A stretch of DNA of 15,000 bases from Auxenochlorella pyrenoidosa (GCA_001430745.1 KQ481951.1:79221-94220); one strand, 5' to 3'. Counted from the stretch's first letter, positions 1 to 9,790 are shown. Numbers and translations are program-made. The notes: generated from the sequence alone by a model not told the origin.

Positions 1-3000
1 CGGCGCGGCGGCCGGCGAGGCGGCGCGCGCCCTGGCCGAAGCCTTCTCCCCTGTTGCCCCAGACGGTTTTCCAGCTGGCCTGCGTGGGCTGAACAACCTG
101 GGCAACACGTGCTTCATGAACAGTGTGCTGCAGGCGAGGGCACGCGTGCGGGCGCACCCTCTGGCTGCAGCACATGTGGAACGGAGTTGAGGCGCTTCCG
201 CCTGCAAGGCATCCTCCCTGCCCTTTGCCGACAGCGTCGGCTGCGCCCCGATCCCTGCTGCCCCCTCACGTTTCTCCGCTTGCCCGCTCCTTGTTGCCGC
301 CGCCCGTGCTCAACACACCCCTTAACCCCTCGCCCCTGCCGCAGGCCCTGCTGCACGCGCCGCTGCTGCGCAACCACTATCTGCTGAACCGCCACGCGCG
401 CGCCGCCTGCCCCATCGCCGCCGACGGCGGCTTCTGCATCAACTGCGAGCTGGTGGGTCGATTTAGGGTAGAACGGCTGCCTTTTGTGTGCCTGCTTTGG
501 GGAGTTTGCTTTGCGCGTGCAGGCATGCGTGTGCGCGTGGGCCGACCTCTGGGGTGTAGCAGCAGGCCGTGCCTGCAGCGTGGCTGCCGCCCCACCCCTG
601 CCTGTGGGCCCTGTAATCCGACCGTTGTGCCCCACCTCCCTCCCTTGCTTTCAGGACGGCGTGTTCAGTGCCGCCTACAGCGGGCGCCGCGCCGGCTTCT
701 CGCCCGCGCAGTTCCTGCACTCCTGGTGGATGCTGGCGGGTGAGCAGGGCTGCACCGCTGTGTGGCCAAGGGTGGTTGCCGCCTGTCGTGGACCTGCGAC
801 GGCCGGGTGCCGCAGCTTTCAGGATGGCACAGCATCTGGTCATCGTCCTGCCAGGCGCTGGCTGGTCGGCGATGTGAGCCACCTGGTCTGCGCTGCCGGC
901 TGGGACTGGCAACGGTTGCCTGCCGTTGTCCCTTCCCGGGAGCCGCGGTCTAACCCTCTCTCATGTGCCACGCCCACGGCAGGCGGCAGCACGGTAGCTC
1001 GCCAGGGACTGCCCGCACGGGCTGCCCACCCCTGGCCGGTGTCCTCTGCCCATGCCCACTGGTGCACCCTTTCGTTTTTCCGATTATCTCTTCCCTTTCT
1101 TTCAGGCGGCGGCATGGCTGGCTACCAGCAGCAGGACGCTCACGAGTTCTTCTGCTTCGTGCTGGAGATGATGGGAGCCACCACTCCCGGCGCAGGTGCG
1201 CCGCCTCGCCGCCGCCGCGCTGCGCCTGGCAGCCAGCGCCGCTGGCCGGGGCCCTGTTGTGCCGCGGCACTGTGGTGCCGCCAGCTGGCGCTCACGCAGC
1301 GGCGCCGGCGTCTCTGGGCTGCCCAGGTGCCAGGGAAGCGGGCCTTGGGCCCTGAACACACTTCGCATGCCGCGCTCCCAGCGCTCCCAGCGCGCTGGCT
1401 CCTCTGCGCCGGCCCCCTTACCCCCTTTGCAGCAGACTGCATCACGCACAGCGTGTTTGGCGGCACTCTGCGCTCCGACGTCATCTGCTCCGCCTGCGGC
1501 CACACCAGCACCAGCCACGAGCAGTTCAGCCACCTCAGCCTGGACATGCCGCCGCCGCAGCAGGTGGGCGGGGTGGCTGCCGGGCAGGTGCCGGGTGTGG
1601 CCGTGCAGTGGTGGTGGGCTTGCAGCCGGTCGGGGACTTGCAGGGCTGGTTATGTGGCGACACCCAGCCGCCACAGAGGGTACGGCAGAAATGGGGGTGC
1701 AACCAGGGCTTTGACAGCCAGCATGGGAGCCAGGCTGGCTGCAACGTCGTGGGTTGGTCGTGCTCCCAGCCTCCAGCCCAGCGTGCCGGCGGGCAGCATG
1801 CCAGGCAGATGCGTGACTGCTGCCATTTCCCCCCACACTGCCCCCCTGCGCAGCTGATTGCGCCGACCATCCTGGCACGCCCCGCCGGAGGTTCGCAAGC
1901 CACAGGCGGCGCAGCAGCCGGCGGAGCGGCTGCCAAAGCCAAGGCGGGCAGCAGCAAAGCTGCTGCCGCCAGCAACGGCGGCAGTGCTGGGGGCAGCAAG
2001 CGGTCTGGCGGCGCCAGCAGCAGGCTGGGGCCCGCGCCTGCAGCTGCCAACGGCAAGGCCGGCAAGTTGGTGGGTGCTGCCAAGGTGTCGCATGAGAGGG
2101 CGCTGGCGCGCAAGGTGGCGGAGGAGGCGGCCGGCGGCGGCGCATCCGCTGGCACGCTCCCCGACGCCGCCGCGCCGGGCTCGGCCCCGCGCGCGCACCC
2201 GCAGCGGCAGGCGGGTCAGCTGTCGGTGGCTGTGAAGCGGGAGCAGACGCCGGATGCAGCTGGGCACGGGTTCCTCGGGCTGGATGATAGCGAGCCCGAG
2301 ATGATTGACCTGTCAGACTCGAGTGAGCACCCGCCCAACTTCTTCAGCTCCCGCCCAGCTTCCTCCTGTTGCAGCGTCATCCTCCGCTGCCTGATCCAGC
2401 CTGCTACGCTTGCTCCCCCTCCAGCCGCCGCCTGTGGCGACTGCAGCATTTGACCTCTCTGCCTGCTGCAGCATGCTCCCTCGGTGGCCTCTGCTGTGCT
2501 GCCCTGCTGCAGCTGCTCTCCCATCTTCAGCCGCGGCTGCCTGCGCCTCGGCGCCGCCCTGTGCCCTGCCCTGACGGCCGCACACCTCCCCCGCTCCTCC
2601 CCTGCCCTGCTTGTGTCTGAGCAGTGAGCTTGGGAGCGTCGGCGGGCGGCACGGGCGGCCTGCCGTGGCAGAGCGGGCTGGAGGCGGCCAGCGGGGTGCA
2701 CATGGCGGGGCCAGCCCTTACGGTGGACGACGACGCCATGGTGAGTCTTGTGGGGCGTAGCCCATGCGGGCAGGCAGGGCAGTCCGGGCGTGCTTTAGAA
2801 AGGCGTGCAATCACCCGCAGCCCACTTAACCCTGGATGCAAAGGGGGCAGGAGCACCGGCCAGCTCATTGCCCGCCCCCCACCACCCCACCCCACCCACC
2901 CTACCCCACTCAACCCCCCCACATCACCCACCCACCCACCCACCCTCACCCACCCCCCACACACAACTGCCCATGCAGGACACGCTGTCGTCGCCGCGCC

Positions 3001-5881
3001 AGCAGCTGATCGGGGTCCTGCCTGACATGCTGCAGCGAGCCGCCTCGGGCCTGGCCGGGGCGGTGGGCTCGCTGTGGCCGCCCTTCTCGCAGCCAGATGC
3101 TGCAGAGCGCCAGCAGGGGGCGCAGCAGCCGCCCCCCGCACAGCAGCAGCAGCAGCAGGGTGGCAGGCCCGGCGGGCCGGCAGGGCGGCCGCCCATACCG
3201 CCTGGGGCGCGTGGGGGCAGGTCGTCGGGCACAACGGCCGGCGCCACGGCTAGCCGGCGCGGCAGCGGCGGCAGCGCCGCCCAGGCGCCGCACGCGCAGC
3301 GCGGGCAGGACAGCGGCTCCCCCGACCCGGACCTCACGCTGCCAGACGCTTCTGGCCTGTCCACAGCAGCGGGCACAGCGATGCAGGACTCCCTGGCAGC
3401 GGCCAGCAACGTGCCGGGCAGCCAGGACGGCGCGGCGGCTGCGGCGGGCGCGGCGGCCGCGGCACTGCCGCCCCAGCTGGCAGGGTACTACCGCTGGCCG
3501 GGGGCCAGCCTGCTGGGCTGCCTGAACCGCTTCACGCGTGCGGAGCAGCTGGGAGCCAGCGAGAAGTGGGTGTGCGACAGGTGAGAGGGCGCCTGCTGGG
3601 TGGGGCTGAGCCCAGGCCTGGCGCATGTGCCGTGACAGAGGAGGAGGAGGAGGGATCTTCCGAGGCCAAGATCTGGTGCTTGCCTCGCCCTGGCCGGTTT
3701 GCAGCCCATGCACAGCGGTCTCCCTGGCACTTGCCAGCGGGCCCTGTCGTTGCTGCAGACCAGCCAGCCTGCCAGCTCCGCTCTGCCTTTTTGCCTGCCC
3801 CCGAAGATCCAGCACGCCCTTCCTACCTCCCACCCCCCTCCCCCCCCACCACTCTCCCCCAACCCACCCCCCCGGCACCCGCAGGTGCGCCAGCGGGCGG
3901 CACGCCGTGAAGCAGCTGAGCCTGCGGCGCCTCCCGCCCCTGCTGGTCTTCCATGCCAAGCGCTTTGAGCATGCGGGTGTGTGCAGGGCAGGTGTTGCAG
4001 CTTGGCCTTGGGTGTATCAGCCCCATGCGCTCAGGCTTTTGCTTTGGGGAGCGAGCGGCATACCGCCGTCTGCTCGACCTGCTTGGAGCTGCTGTCCGTG
4101 CAATCCTCCTTTCCTCATCTCCGCGCTCCCGCCCCCGGCTCGTGTCCACCGCCAACCTGCACTGCTCTCTCCCTTCCCCCCTCCCACCCACCCACCCACA
4201 CCCACAACCCACAACAACCCACCCACATACACCTGCAGGTGGCCTGCGGGCTGTGGCCAAGAAGCTGGACACGTACCTCAGCTTCCCGCTCAGGTGGGAA
4301 GCTGCACGCATGCGCGCGCCTCTGTCCGGGCAGCATGGTGGAGGTGGGCATCCCTTGCCGCCGCGGCTGCTGGCGTCATGGCAGAGCGCTGGCGCTGGCA
4401 CAGCCTGCTGCGCCGTGCAGCAGGCTGTTCCTGCTGCCTGGGTTCACAGGGGCCGTCCCTCCTGCCTGGGTTCTTGGGTGCAACGCCGCAGGGGCCTGCC
4501 CAACCTTTCATGCCTGCCCCTTCGGGCCACGCCGCAGCGACCCGTTGGGACACACGGCTGATTGGAATTTCAACCGCCGCCCCCCCCCCCCCCCCCGCCC
4601 CCAAGAAAAAAAAAACAAAAAAAAAAACACCCACCGCCGCTCCCCCTTGCCCGCCACCGACCACCACCCCATCCCCCCTGGGACAAGCCACCCCTGCAGG
4701 GACCTGGACATGCGGCCCTACCTTGCCTCCACAGTGCTGCGCAGCCGCTTCCGCCTGGCGCCCCCCCTGTCCCGCCAGGGCGAGGGCGGCGTGGGACGCC
4801 GCACGCGGAGCAGCGGCGGGACGGGCAGCAGGTGCGTCGCCAGGCAGTGCCGTGTGCGTGCCTGCCTGGCTTCCTGTTTGCGCCCTGTCTGCTCATCCTG
4901 GTACCTTCTCCTGTCGATGCACAGCGACCCCTGCCACGCCCTGCAGGCGCAGCAGCGGCAGCCTCGACTCGCCGCCGGCGGCCCCTCTGCGGCGGCAGCA
5001 GCAGGACGGCACGCAAGCGCCCGCCAGCGATGCGGATGACGAGGAGGATGCGGCTGTGCTGGCGGCGCTGGCGGCTGACCCAGGGGCCTGCCTGTACGAC
5101 TTGTACGCTGTGGTCTGCCACCGCGGCAGCTTCCAGGTGGGCGGGTGCTGCTACCGTGCAGGGCCGATGCCAGGTGGACCGTGCGCTCTGCAGCGCCCGG
5201 CGGCATGCACGCGCTCAGCTTGGCTGGGAGGCTGCCCTTCTGTAGGCTAGTGCGTTGCTCGCGGTCCCTGTTTGCAGCGCGCGTCGGGTCTGCGGCAGCG
5301 CATCGGGGACTGCTGAGCGGAGGGCCGCCCCGCTGGGCTGCCCGCCGCTCTTGCCACTTATGCCGCTCCAAGCCTGCCCGCCGCCTGAGACCCCCCATCA
5401 CAACTAAACACACACACTCCTCGTCCCTGCAGGGCGGGCACTACGTTGCGTACGTCAAGGCGGCAGACCAGCGGTGGTATCTCTGCGATGACGCCTGGGT
5501 CACTGCCGGTGAGTGGGTACCACAAAGATCAAAGCCGTGCTGCTTTTAACCTTGAAGATCGGAGCGGACGTGCACAACATCACACAAGCCCGGCGGGGGC
5601 CGGTCGGGGTCCGAGGCCTTCCCTGCTTCCATGCCGCGCCTCCTTCCCGTGCTTGCTGGCTCTGATCCGCTGGCGAAGCGATGTGGTCGTGCGTTGCCCA
5701 ACCCAGCGCGGCTGCGACCTGTTATTTTGGACCCACTCCCCCTGCAGCCGACGAGGAGGCGGTGCGCAACTGCCAGGCGTACATGCTCTTCTACTCGCAG
5801 CGCCGGCTGCTTGAGGCTCGCGAGCCGGCGGCAGCGGCGTCCGAGCGTCAGACCCGCAGCCAGGCGGCGCGGCGCAAGTGA
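1..5881 (+). CDS. Ubiquitin-specific protease, USP22/Ubp8 (SAGA DUB) type, 5'-partial
   Basis: Fourteen exons join in phase into 803 residues plus stop: 1-133, 345-452, 655-739, 1106-1195, 1433-1563, 1854-2322, 2625-2740, 2979-3580, 3885-3976, 4239-4293, 4700-4831, 4947-5136, 5433-5508, 5748-5881. The frame enters at base 2. The Cys box GLNNLGNTCFMNSVLQ has its nucleophile at codon 110-112. The QQDAHEF block follows, then two CxxC pairs of the fingers zinc ribbon (CSAC; CDRC, the latter made across a splice). The His box GGHYVAY (His at 5439-5441) and the CDDAW Asp box complete the triad. LNRFTRAEQLG, FHAKRFEH and YLSFPLR fit the USP22/Ubp8 subgroup, which removes ubiquitin from histone H2B within SAGA. 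The N-terminal ZnF-UBP expected in that family would lie upstream and is not seen. Residues about 183-546 form an Ala/Gly/Gln-rich insert between the two CxxC pairs. The USP call is firm; the SAGA assignment is inference. Confidence 0.85.
134..344 (+). other. Intron 1 of the USP gene with a GC donor
   Basis: The exon ends CTG CAG and the intron begins GCGAGG. It ends ...CCGCAG before GCC CTG CTG. Joining at 133/345 gives VLQ-ALLHAPLL, the uninterrupted helix of the USP Cys box. The nearest in-phase GT donor, at 146, would insert four residues (ARAR) in that helix. Confidence 0.7.
1430..1435 (+). other. Tandem NAGNAG 3' splice site
   Basis: The acceptor reads GCAGCAG. Splicing after 1432 adds one alanine before DCITHSVF; splicing after 1435 omits it. 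Both keep the frame because the preceding exon ends in phase 1. Confidence 0.55.
1854..3485 (+). other. Coding region of the low-complexity insert in the USP catalytic domain
   Basis: Exons 6, 7 and most of 8 encode about 364 residues rich in Ala, Gly, Ser, Gln and Pro, with a Q6 run near 3140. The insert sits between LSLDMPPPQQ and YYRWPGASLLGCLNRFTR, where animal USP22 has only a few tens of residues. It holds a VKRE motif (2232-2243) and MIDLSDS (2301-2321). The region is probably disordered. Confidence 0.7.
2871..2966 (+). repeat. C-rich CCCACC tract in USP intron 7
   Basis: Most of this intron (2741-2978) is a degenerate run of CCCACC/CCCCACC units. The complementary strand therefore carries many GGG runs at short spacing, the pattern that can form G-quadruplexes. 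It serves as an extended pyrimidine-rich tract before the acceptor at 2978. Similar C-rich tracts precede the acceptors at 3884 and 4238. Confidence 0.6.
4580..4627 (+). repeat. Homopolymer block C17 / C5 / A10 / A11 in USP intron 10
   Basis: A run of 17 C is followed by G, five C, AAG, ten A, C and eleven A. It lies in intron 10 (4294-4699), about 70 nt before the acceptor. Such runs are slippage-prone, and their exact lengths may be assembly-dependent. Confidence 0.8.
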
Positions 5882-5978
5882 GCCGAGCGCCGCCCCTTCC
5901 CGCCTGTACTCTACTTCGGCGACGAAAGCTCGACGGCCGTCTATGTACTGAGCACTCCCTGTACCTTATTGCCATGCT

Positions 5979-5983
5979 TGTAA
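5979..5983 (+). terminator. TGTAA polyadenylation signal of the USP gene
   Basis: TGTAA lies 98 nt after the stop codon. TGTAA is the usual poly(A) signal in chlorophyte nuclear genes, and the spacing is typical. It overlaps an upstream ATG (5984) that is in frame with gene 2, which argues against that ATG being used. Confidence 0.6.
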
Positions 5984-6112
5984 ATGCAACCAGCGCACTG
6001 CACGCTCAGCGCTGGCGGCAGGTGGCGGAGCGAGCAAGTTCTGCAGGAGGAAGCCTATCTGTTGCATCTCCCAACTCCATTCTTTCATCAGCTCCCTCCA
6101 CAGCTCTTTAAG

Positions 6113-7407
6113 ATGGGCTGGTGGCCCTTCGGCAAGAGGCAGCAGCTCACGCCAGAGCAGGCAGACCGCTGCAGGCGGTGAGCTTGTTTTCTGGTGCTTT
6201 CTAATGTTGATCGCGAATTCATCCAGCTTGCTCGCGACCGCCTGGGCGGCTTCCGCTAAACTTTGCAACCCTTGTCCTCTGCTGCTTCCCGTTGCTCCTG
6301 GTGTTTATTGTTCTTAGCGGCGATCCACAGCCTGACAGATTTAACTGATCGCCTGCTGCCGCCACCACCGTCGCCGCCGCCACCGTCACGCCACGCTGGC
6401 CTGCAGGCGATGCGGCATGGCGGCGGCCACCCTAGTGCACTGCCTGGCAGCCAACACGGGAGACCCCGGAGTATGCAGCAGCCTGGAGACGCAGGCGGGT
6501 GTTGCCTGCGTCGCCGCTGGCTGGAGCCCTTGCCGCAGGCCAGCCATGGTCACATTCTGAAGCGCGCCGGGTCACACAGTAGGGGCAGGCGTTCGTGGCA
6601 GCCGCCATAACTCTGTTTTATGCCCTCCGCCCGGCGCCGCAGGTGGTGCACTGCCATGCAGAGGTGGTGTGCCCCGAGCTGGCGGCGGCGCACCAGCGGT
6701 GCTTCCAGTGAGGCGCCCCGTTGGGCGTGCTGCAATCGTCTGGGGTACCGCCCTGCTGCCTCCGGTCCTGCGCTGCCTGCCTGCCTGCCCGCCTGTTCTG
6801 CCTTCCTGCCTGCCTACGTGTGCTGCATACCTGCCTGCCCGCCCGCATGCCTGCTTGCCTGGCCTAAACGTCCTGTCTGCCAGCTGCCAGAGGTATGCTC
6901 CGCGCACGCCTTCCCTGGCCAGCACTGGACCGAGACGCAGCCCCGTTGCCCCTGCTGCCGCGCAGGCGCGTCGTGAACAGCAAGGGGAGAGAGCCTTACA
7001 GGTACGAGCCACGCTGTGCATGCTGTGCTGTGCATGCTGTGCTGAGCATGCTTGCCTCCTCTTTGGGTCTCGCACATGGCCGGCCTGCCGAGGTGCCCGC
7101 CGGGCCGACGCCCCTTGTCGGCTGGCTGCCACATGCCGTGCTGCGCAAGGGTGCACTGTCCGCTGGGATGCCGCCTGCCCAGGCGGCCAACGTGCCCCGC
7201 TGGCGCTGGCAAACCGCGTGTGCTCATGCCGGGCGCCGCTCACGCCGCCTGTGCTGCCATCCGCTTTGCCACCGCTGCAGCACATGCACCAGGGAGGTGG
7301 AGGCGATGAAAAAGTGCCTGCGGAAGGTCGGGCTGTTCCCATTCGGCGGCGCCGGGGCGCCCGGCGCGCCGCGCAGTGGCAGCGGCAGCGCCCGATGCCC
7401 CGGGTGA
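6113..7407 (+). CDS. Four-CX9C (double CHCH-type) small protein, probably of the mitochondrial intermembrane space
   Basis: Exons 6113-6177, 6407-6494, 6643-6707, 6966-7001 and 7281-7407 give 126 residues starting MGWWPFGK. Cysteines fall at 20, 24, 34, 45, 55, 61, 71, 87 and 97, making exact CX9C pairs 24/34, 45/55, 61/71 and 87/97. CX9C pairs normally mark proteins oxidised by the Mia40/Erv1 relay and folded as helical hairpins. The lack of a long presequence fits that route. Complex I subunit NDUFA8 (PGIV) is the known family with eight such cysteines, and CPELAAAHQRC and CTREVEAMKKC resemble its third and fourth pairs. The N-terminus differs, so no symbol is given. I chose the ATG at 6113 because an in-frame ATG at 5984 overlaps the previous gene's poly(A) signal. 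Intron 2 requires a GC donor. Confidence 0.7.
6495..6642 (+). other. Intron 2 of the CX9C gene with a GC donor
   Basis: CAG|GCGGGT ... CCGCAG|GTGGTG joins SSLETQ to VVHC and sets Cys45 and Cys55 exactly nine residues apart. In-phase GT alternatives (GTTGCC at 6501, GTCGCC further on) are weak donors and would break the CX9C spacing. Confidence 0.6.
6773..6863 (+). repeat. Degenerate CCTG/CTGC tetranucleotide repeat in intron 3
   Basis: Repeated CCTG and CTGC units with interruptions fill the middle of the intron at 6708-6965. The next intron has a small repeat of GTGCATGCTGTGCT (about 7016-7050, a little over two copies). Confidence 0.55.
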
Positions 7408-7768
7408 CTCCCAAACTGCTCCTGCTCTTCATTCTTGCTGCCGTGTCCTCCCTGCTCGTCGCCCCTGCTGTGCCGTTTCATTGCCCAGAGCTTGCAGTTG
7501 CTGTCAAACCAGCTCGGCTGCAAACTGCCAAGCACAGCAGGCCCAGCGCCCCTCGGGACCTCCCGTGGCTGGCAGGGCTGCCATGCGGAAGCCCTCCTTG
7601 GTTCCTGCCCTGCCTCACAACGCGCCAGGGCCTGCCAGAATTATGTGTACCTGCCTCTGTGGCGTAAGCGGAGGTGCTGCTCCACAAATGCCGCCCTTGA
7701 TGCGCCAGGGCTGTTAGCGATTCTCTCCCTCTCTGCGCGCTGGTTGCTGGTAGGAAGTACCACGAGCA
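7408..7768 (+). other. Gene 2 3' flank and spacer
   Basis: No conserved coding block and no plus-strand TGTAA were found here. It presumably holds the gene 2 3' UTR and the upstream region of gene 3. The first sequence shared with the downstream duplicate appears at about 7762. Confidence 0.4.
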
Positions 7769-7783
7769 TGACGTCAGCACGTG
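7769..7783 (+). promoter_or_regulatory. Adjacent CRE/C-box (TGACGTCA) and G-box (CACGTG)
   Basis: TGACGTCA (7769-7776) and CACGTG (7778-7783) are separated by one base, about 120 nt upstream of the gene 3 start. Both are perfect palindromic bZIP/bHLH target cores in plants and algae. No TATA box was recognised. The duplicate has lost both cores. Confidence 0.45.
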
Positions 7784-7902
7784 TTTACAGTATGCAGCTC
7801 ACCAGCCCGCCACCCCGCGTGGCGCCACTTGTGCACAGCGGGCGCTGCAGGACTTCCCAGTGTTAGCGCGGACACCAACGCTGTATCCTCCACTGAGCCG
7901 AA

Positions 7903-8905
7903 ATGCCTGCACTGGCACGCCCATTCCTTGGATGGCACCCGCTTCGCGCGGCCACACAGCCGCGCTCTGCCCAAGTTGCCCGCAACGCGTCGGTCGCGGC
8001 CAGGCGCTCGACATTCTGCTCCCGCACACGTCCAGTATGTAGCACCAGCAGCGGCAGCGGTAGCGCTGGCGCTGGCAGCGGTGGCAGCAAGCTGTGCCTC
8101 AAGGTGAGCCACCTGCAGCGGCAGCAGCAGAGTGGTATCAAGCACCCAGCAACCCAGGGCCAGATTGTGGGATTTCAGGCTCATAATGGCACCAAGACAA
8201 GCACGTAACCATTGCATCCTGCAGGAGCTGGCGCGGCAGGAGTGCAAGGTGTTCAAGGTGACCGGCTCTCACTTTGAGAAGCGGCCCGTGCACCAGACGC
8301 TGCCGACGTTCATGCGCAAGTTTGTGCTGGAGCACCCCAGCGCGGCCATGCTGCTGCGCCAGTTTCATGAGGTCTACATGATGGTGCTGCAGAGCCCCTT
8401 GCCGGCAGAGGACGAGCGCAAGTGGCCCAAGGCCGCCACCGCCGTGAAGGCCCCGCAGGGCCCGCTGGCAGCAGAGGAGGGCGAGGGACCTGTGGCCTCT
8501 GAGGATGCTAAGGCCTCTGACGCCACTAAGGCCCCGCAGAGCCCCCTGCCAGCAGAGGAGGAGGGCAAGGCCCACGAGGCCTCTGACGCCGACGCTCCCC
8601 GCGAGCCACGCTTGTCGCAGCTGCTGACGGCGCTCTCGCCGGAGCAGCGCGCCGTGGCGCACCTGGGCCGCGTGGCCGACGCCGACTTCTATCTGATGGG
8701 CTTCGTTTGCATGGACATAGTGGACAGGGACTTCTACGATCCCTTCTGGGTGGATCTGCTCTACGTGCCGCCAGAGCTGCGCGGCCATGGGCTGGGCAGC
8801 GTCATGCTCAGCAAGGTGGAGCCTGAAGGCAACGACGGGTACCAAGGGCATGTTCAGTGGGCGATACCCATCGACTTGGTGCACACCGTTGAGAGCTGGG
8901 GCTGA
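7903..8905 (+). CDS. Putative organelle-targeted protein with GNAT-like motif A (tandem copy 1)
   Basis: Two exons, 7903-8103 and 8225-8905, join in phase 0 into 293 residues. Exon 1 (67 residues) is rich in Ala, Arg and Ser, has no Asp or Glu, and ends in a Gly/Ser linker; it looks like a transit peptide. Exon 2 opens with a conserved block (LARQECKVFKVTGSHFEKR, HQTLPTFMRKF). An acidic stretch with repeated APQxPLxAEE units follows, then a C-terminal part containing YVPPELRGHGLGSVML. This matches motif A of GNAT N-acyltransferases, the acetyl-CoA pyrophosphate-binding R-G-x-G-x-G/A loop, after a beta strand (FWVDLLYV). Only about 35 residues follow, so the fold would be short, and activity is uncertain. 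The ATG is conserved in the duplicate (MxALA...GWxPLRAATQ). Confidence 0.6.
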
Positions 8906-9255
8906 GCCCCGGGGCTGAGTCCAGCCTCCGGGAGATCGATCTGGTGCGCATGAACGCCGCCGCTCGCCTCTGCGGGGAGCACCGCAAGTTGACATACCCC
9001 CGACTGCTGGCCATGATACAATTGCACCCATGCCCCCAACCCACCCCACCAACCCACCGGTCCACACACACCTTTCTTATCCATTCCTCCATTCCCCGGT
9101 TGTGTCAATTCTCCTCTGCATGCACAAGCTGTCGTGGCTCAGAGGAATGACAAGAGAGGCATTTGGCCAAGAGGTCTACAATCAGCAGGTGTCAAGTTCA
9201 AGTTACGGCCCCTTGCCCTCAGGCCTAGGCATGGCAGACAGTAAAGTGGCAGCAG

Positions 9256-9591
9256 GCATGGCGCAGACTGGAGGATGTCGGTCGCAGCTGTGTGCGGCAT
9301 GTCGGATCGATGACAGGCACTTGCAGGCAGCTTGGCCAGAGGCTGCAAGGGCGCTTGATGCGCCTGTGCCAGATGCATGATGCATGCGACATATGGCCAG
9401 ATACAGGAGCCTTAGCTGGCAACAGCGGACAGTCAGCTACGGCAACGCGGCAACCCAGCCTTGCAAAACACCTTGCGCTGGGCAGGCCCACCTGCCTATG
9501 CACATGCATGCGTGGGGAGCGTTTGTGCCGCTTCTGCTGTCTATTCTGTGGCGTCAGAACATGCATTCACCGCCCTATACCTCAAGGAGGA
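9256..9591 (+). other. Spacer between the duplication units
   Basis: This is unique sequence between the two duplicated blocks. I found no conserved coding block, RNA gene or poly(A) signal here; open frames across it are short and unconvincing. Confidence 0.4.
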
Positions 9592-9790
9592 GCATGCTGC
9601 CAGCATTTGTACACAAGACATGCTGCCCATCTTCCAGCCACTCCGCTTGCTGCCACAGCATGTGCTGGGCAGCGTGCACTGCAGGCCGCTCAGGGTTAGA
9701 GCGGACACAGCCGCATCTCCCTCCAAATCGCCTTCAATGATTGCGCTGGCAGCCCGTTTCGCTGGATGGCGCCCGCTTCGCGCGGCTACG

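Larger units (their letters stand above)
7762..9255 (+). repeat. Tandem duplication unit, copy 1
   Basis: This block covers the upstream region, both exons, the intron and about 350 nt of 3' flank of gene 3. It aligns with about 9592-11050. Shared non-coding landmarks include GAGCATG at 7764 and 9590, and an identical 17-nt block CTGCTGGCCATGATACA at 9004 and 10841. The edges are approximate. Confidence 0.75.

Noticed and set aside
146..151. GT donor GTGCGG as an alternative to the GC donor at 134
   Set aside because: It keeps the frame but inserts ARAR into the helix after the catalytic Cys box, where USP proteins run on without a gap. I cannot fully exclude it without RNA data.
484..1857. 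Plus-strand frame of 457 codons spanning USP introns 2 to 5
   Set aside because: USP blocks appear only as islands in it, bounded by splice sites; the rest has no conserved pattern.
3625..5250. Uninterrupted plus-strand frame of 541 codons inside the USP gene
   Set aside because: It reads through several introns. Only parts match USP blocks, and those join other exons by phase-consistent GT-AG splicing.
5984..6112. Upstream in-frame ATG giving the CX9C protein 43 more residues
   Set aside because: It overlaps the TGTAA poly(A) signal of the previous gene, and the extra segment has no conserved feature. Import through Mia40 needs no presequence.
8933..8942. Palindrome AGATCGATCT in the 3' flank of copy 1
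   Set aside because: A 10-bp palindrome is expected by chance in 15 kb, and it is not kept in copy 2.
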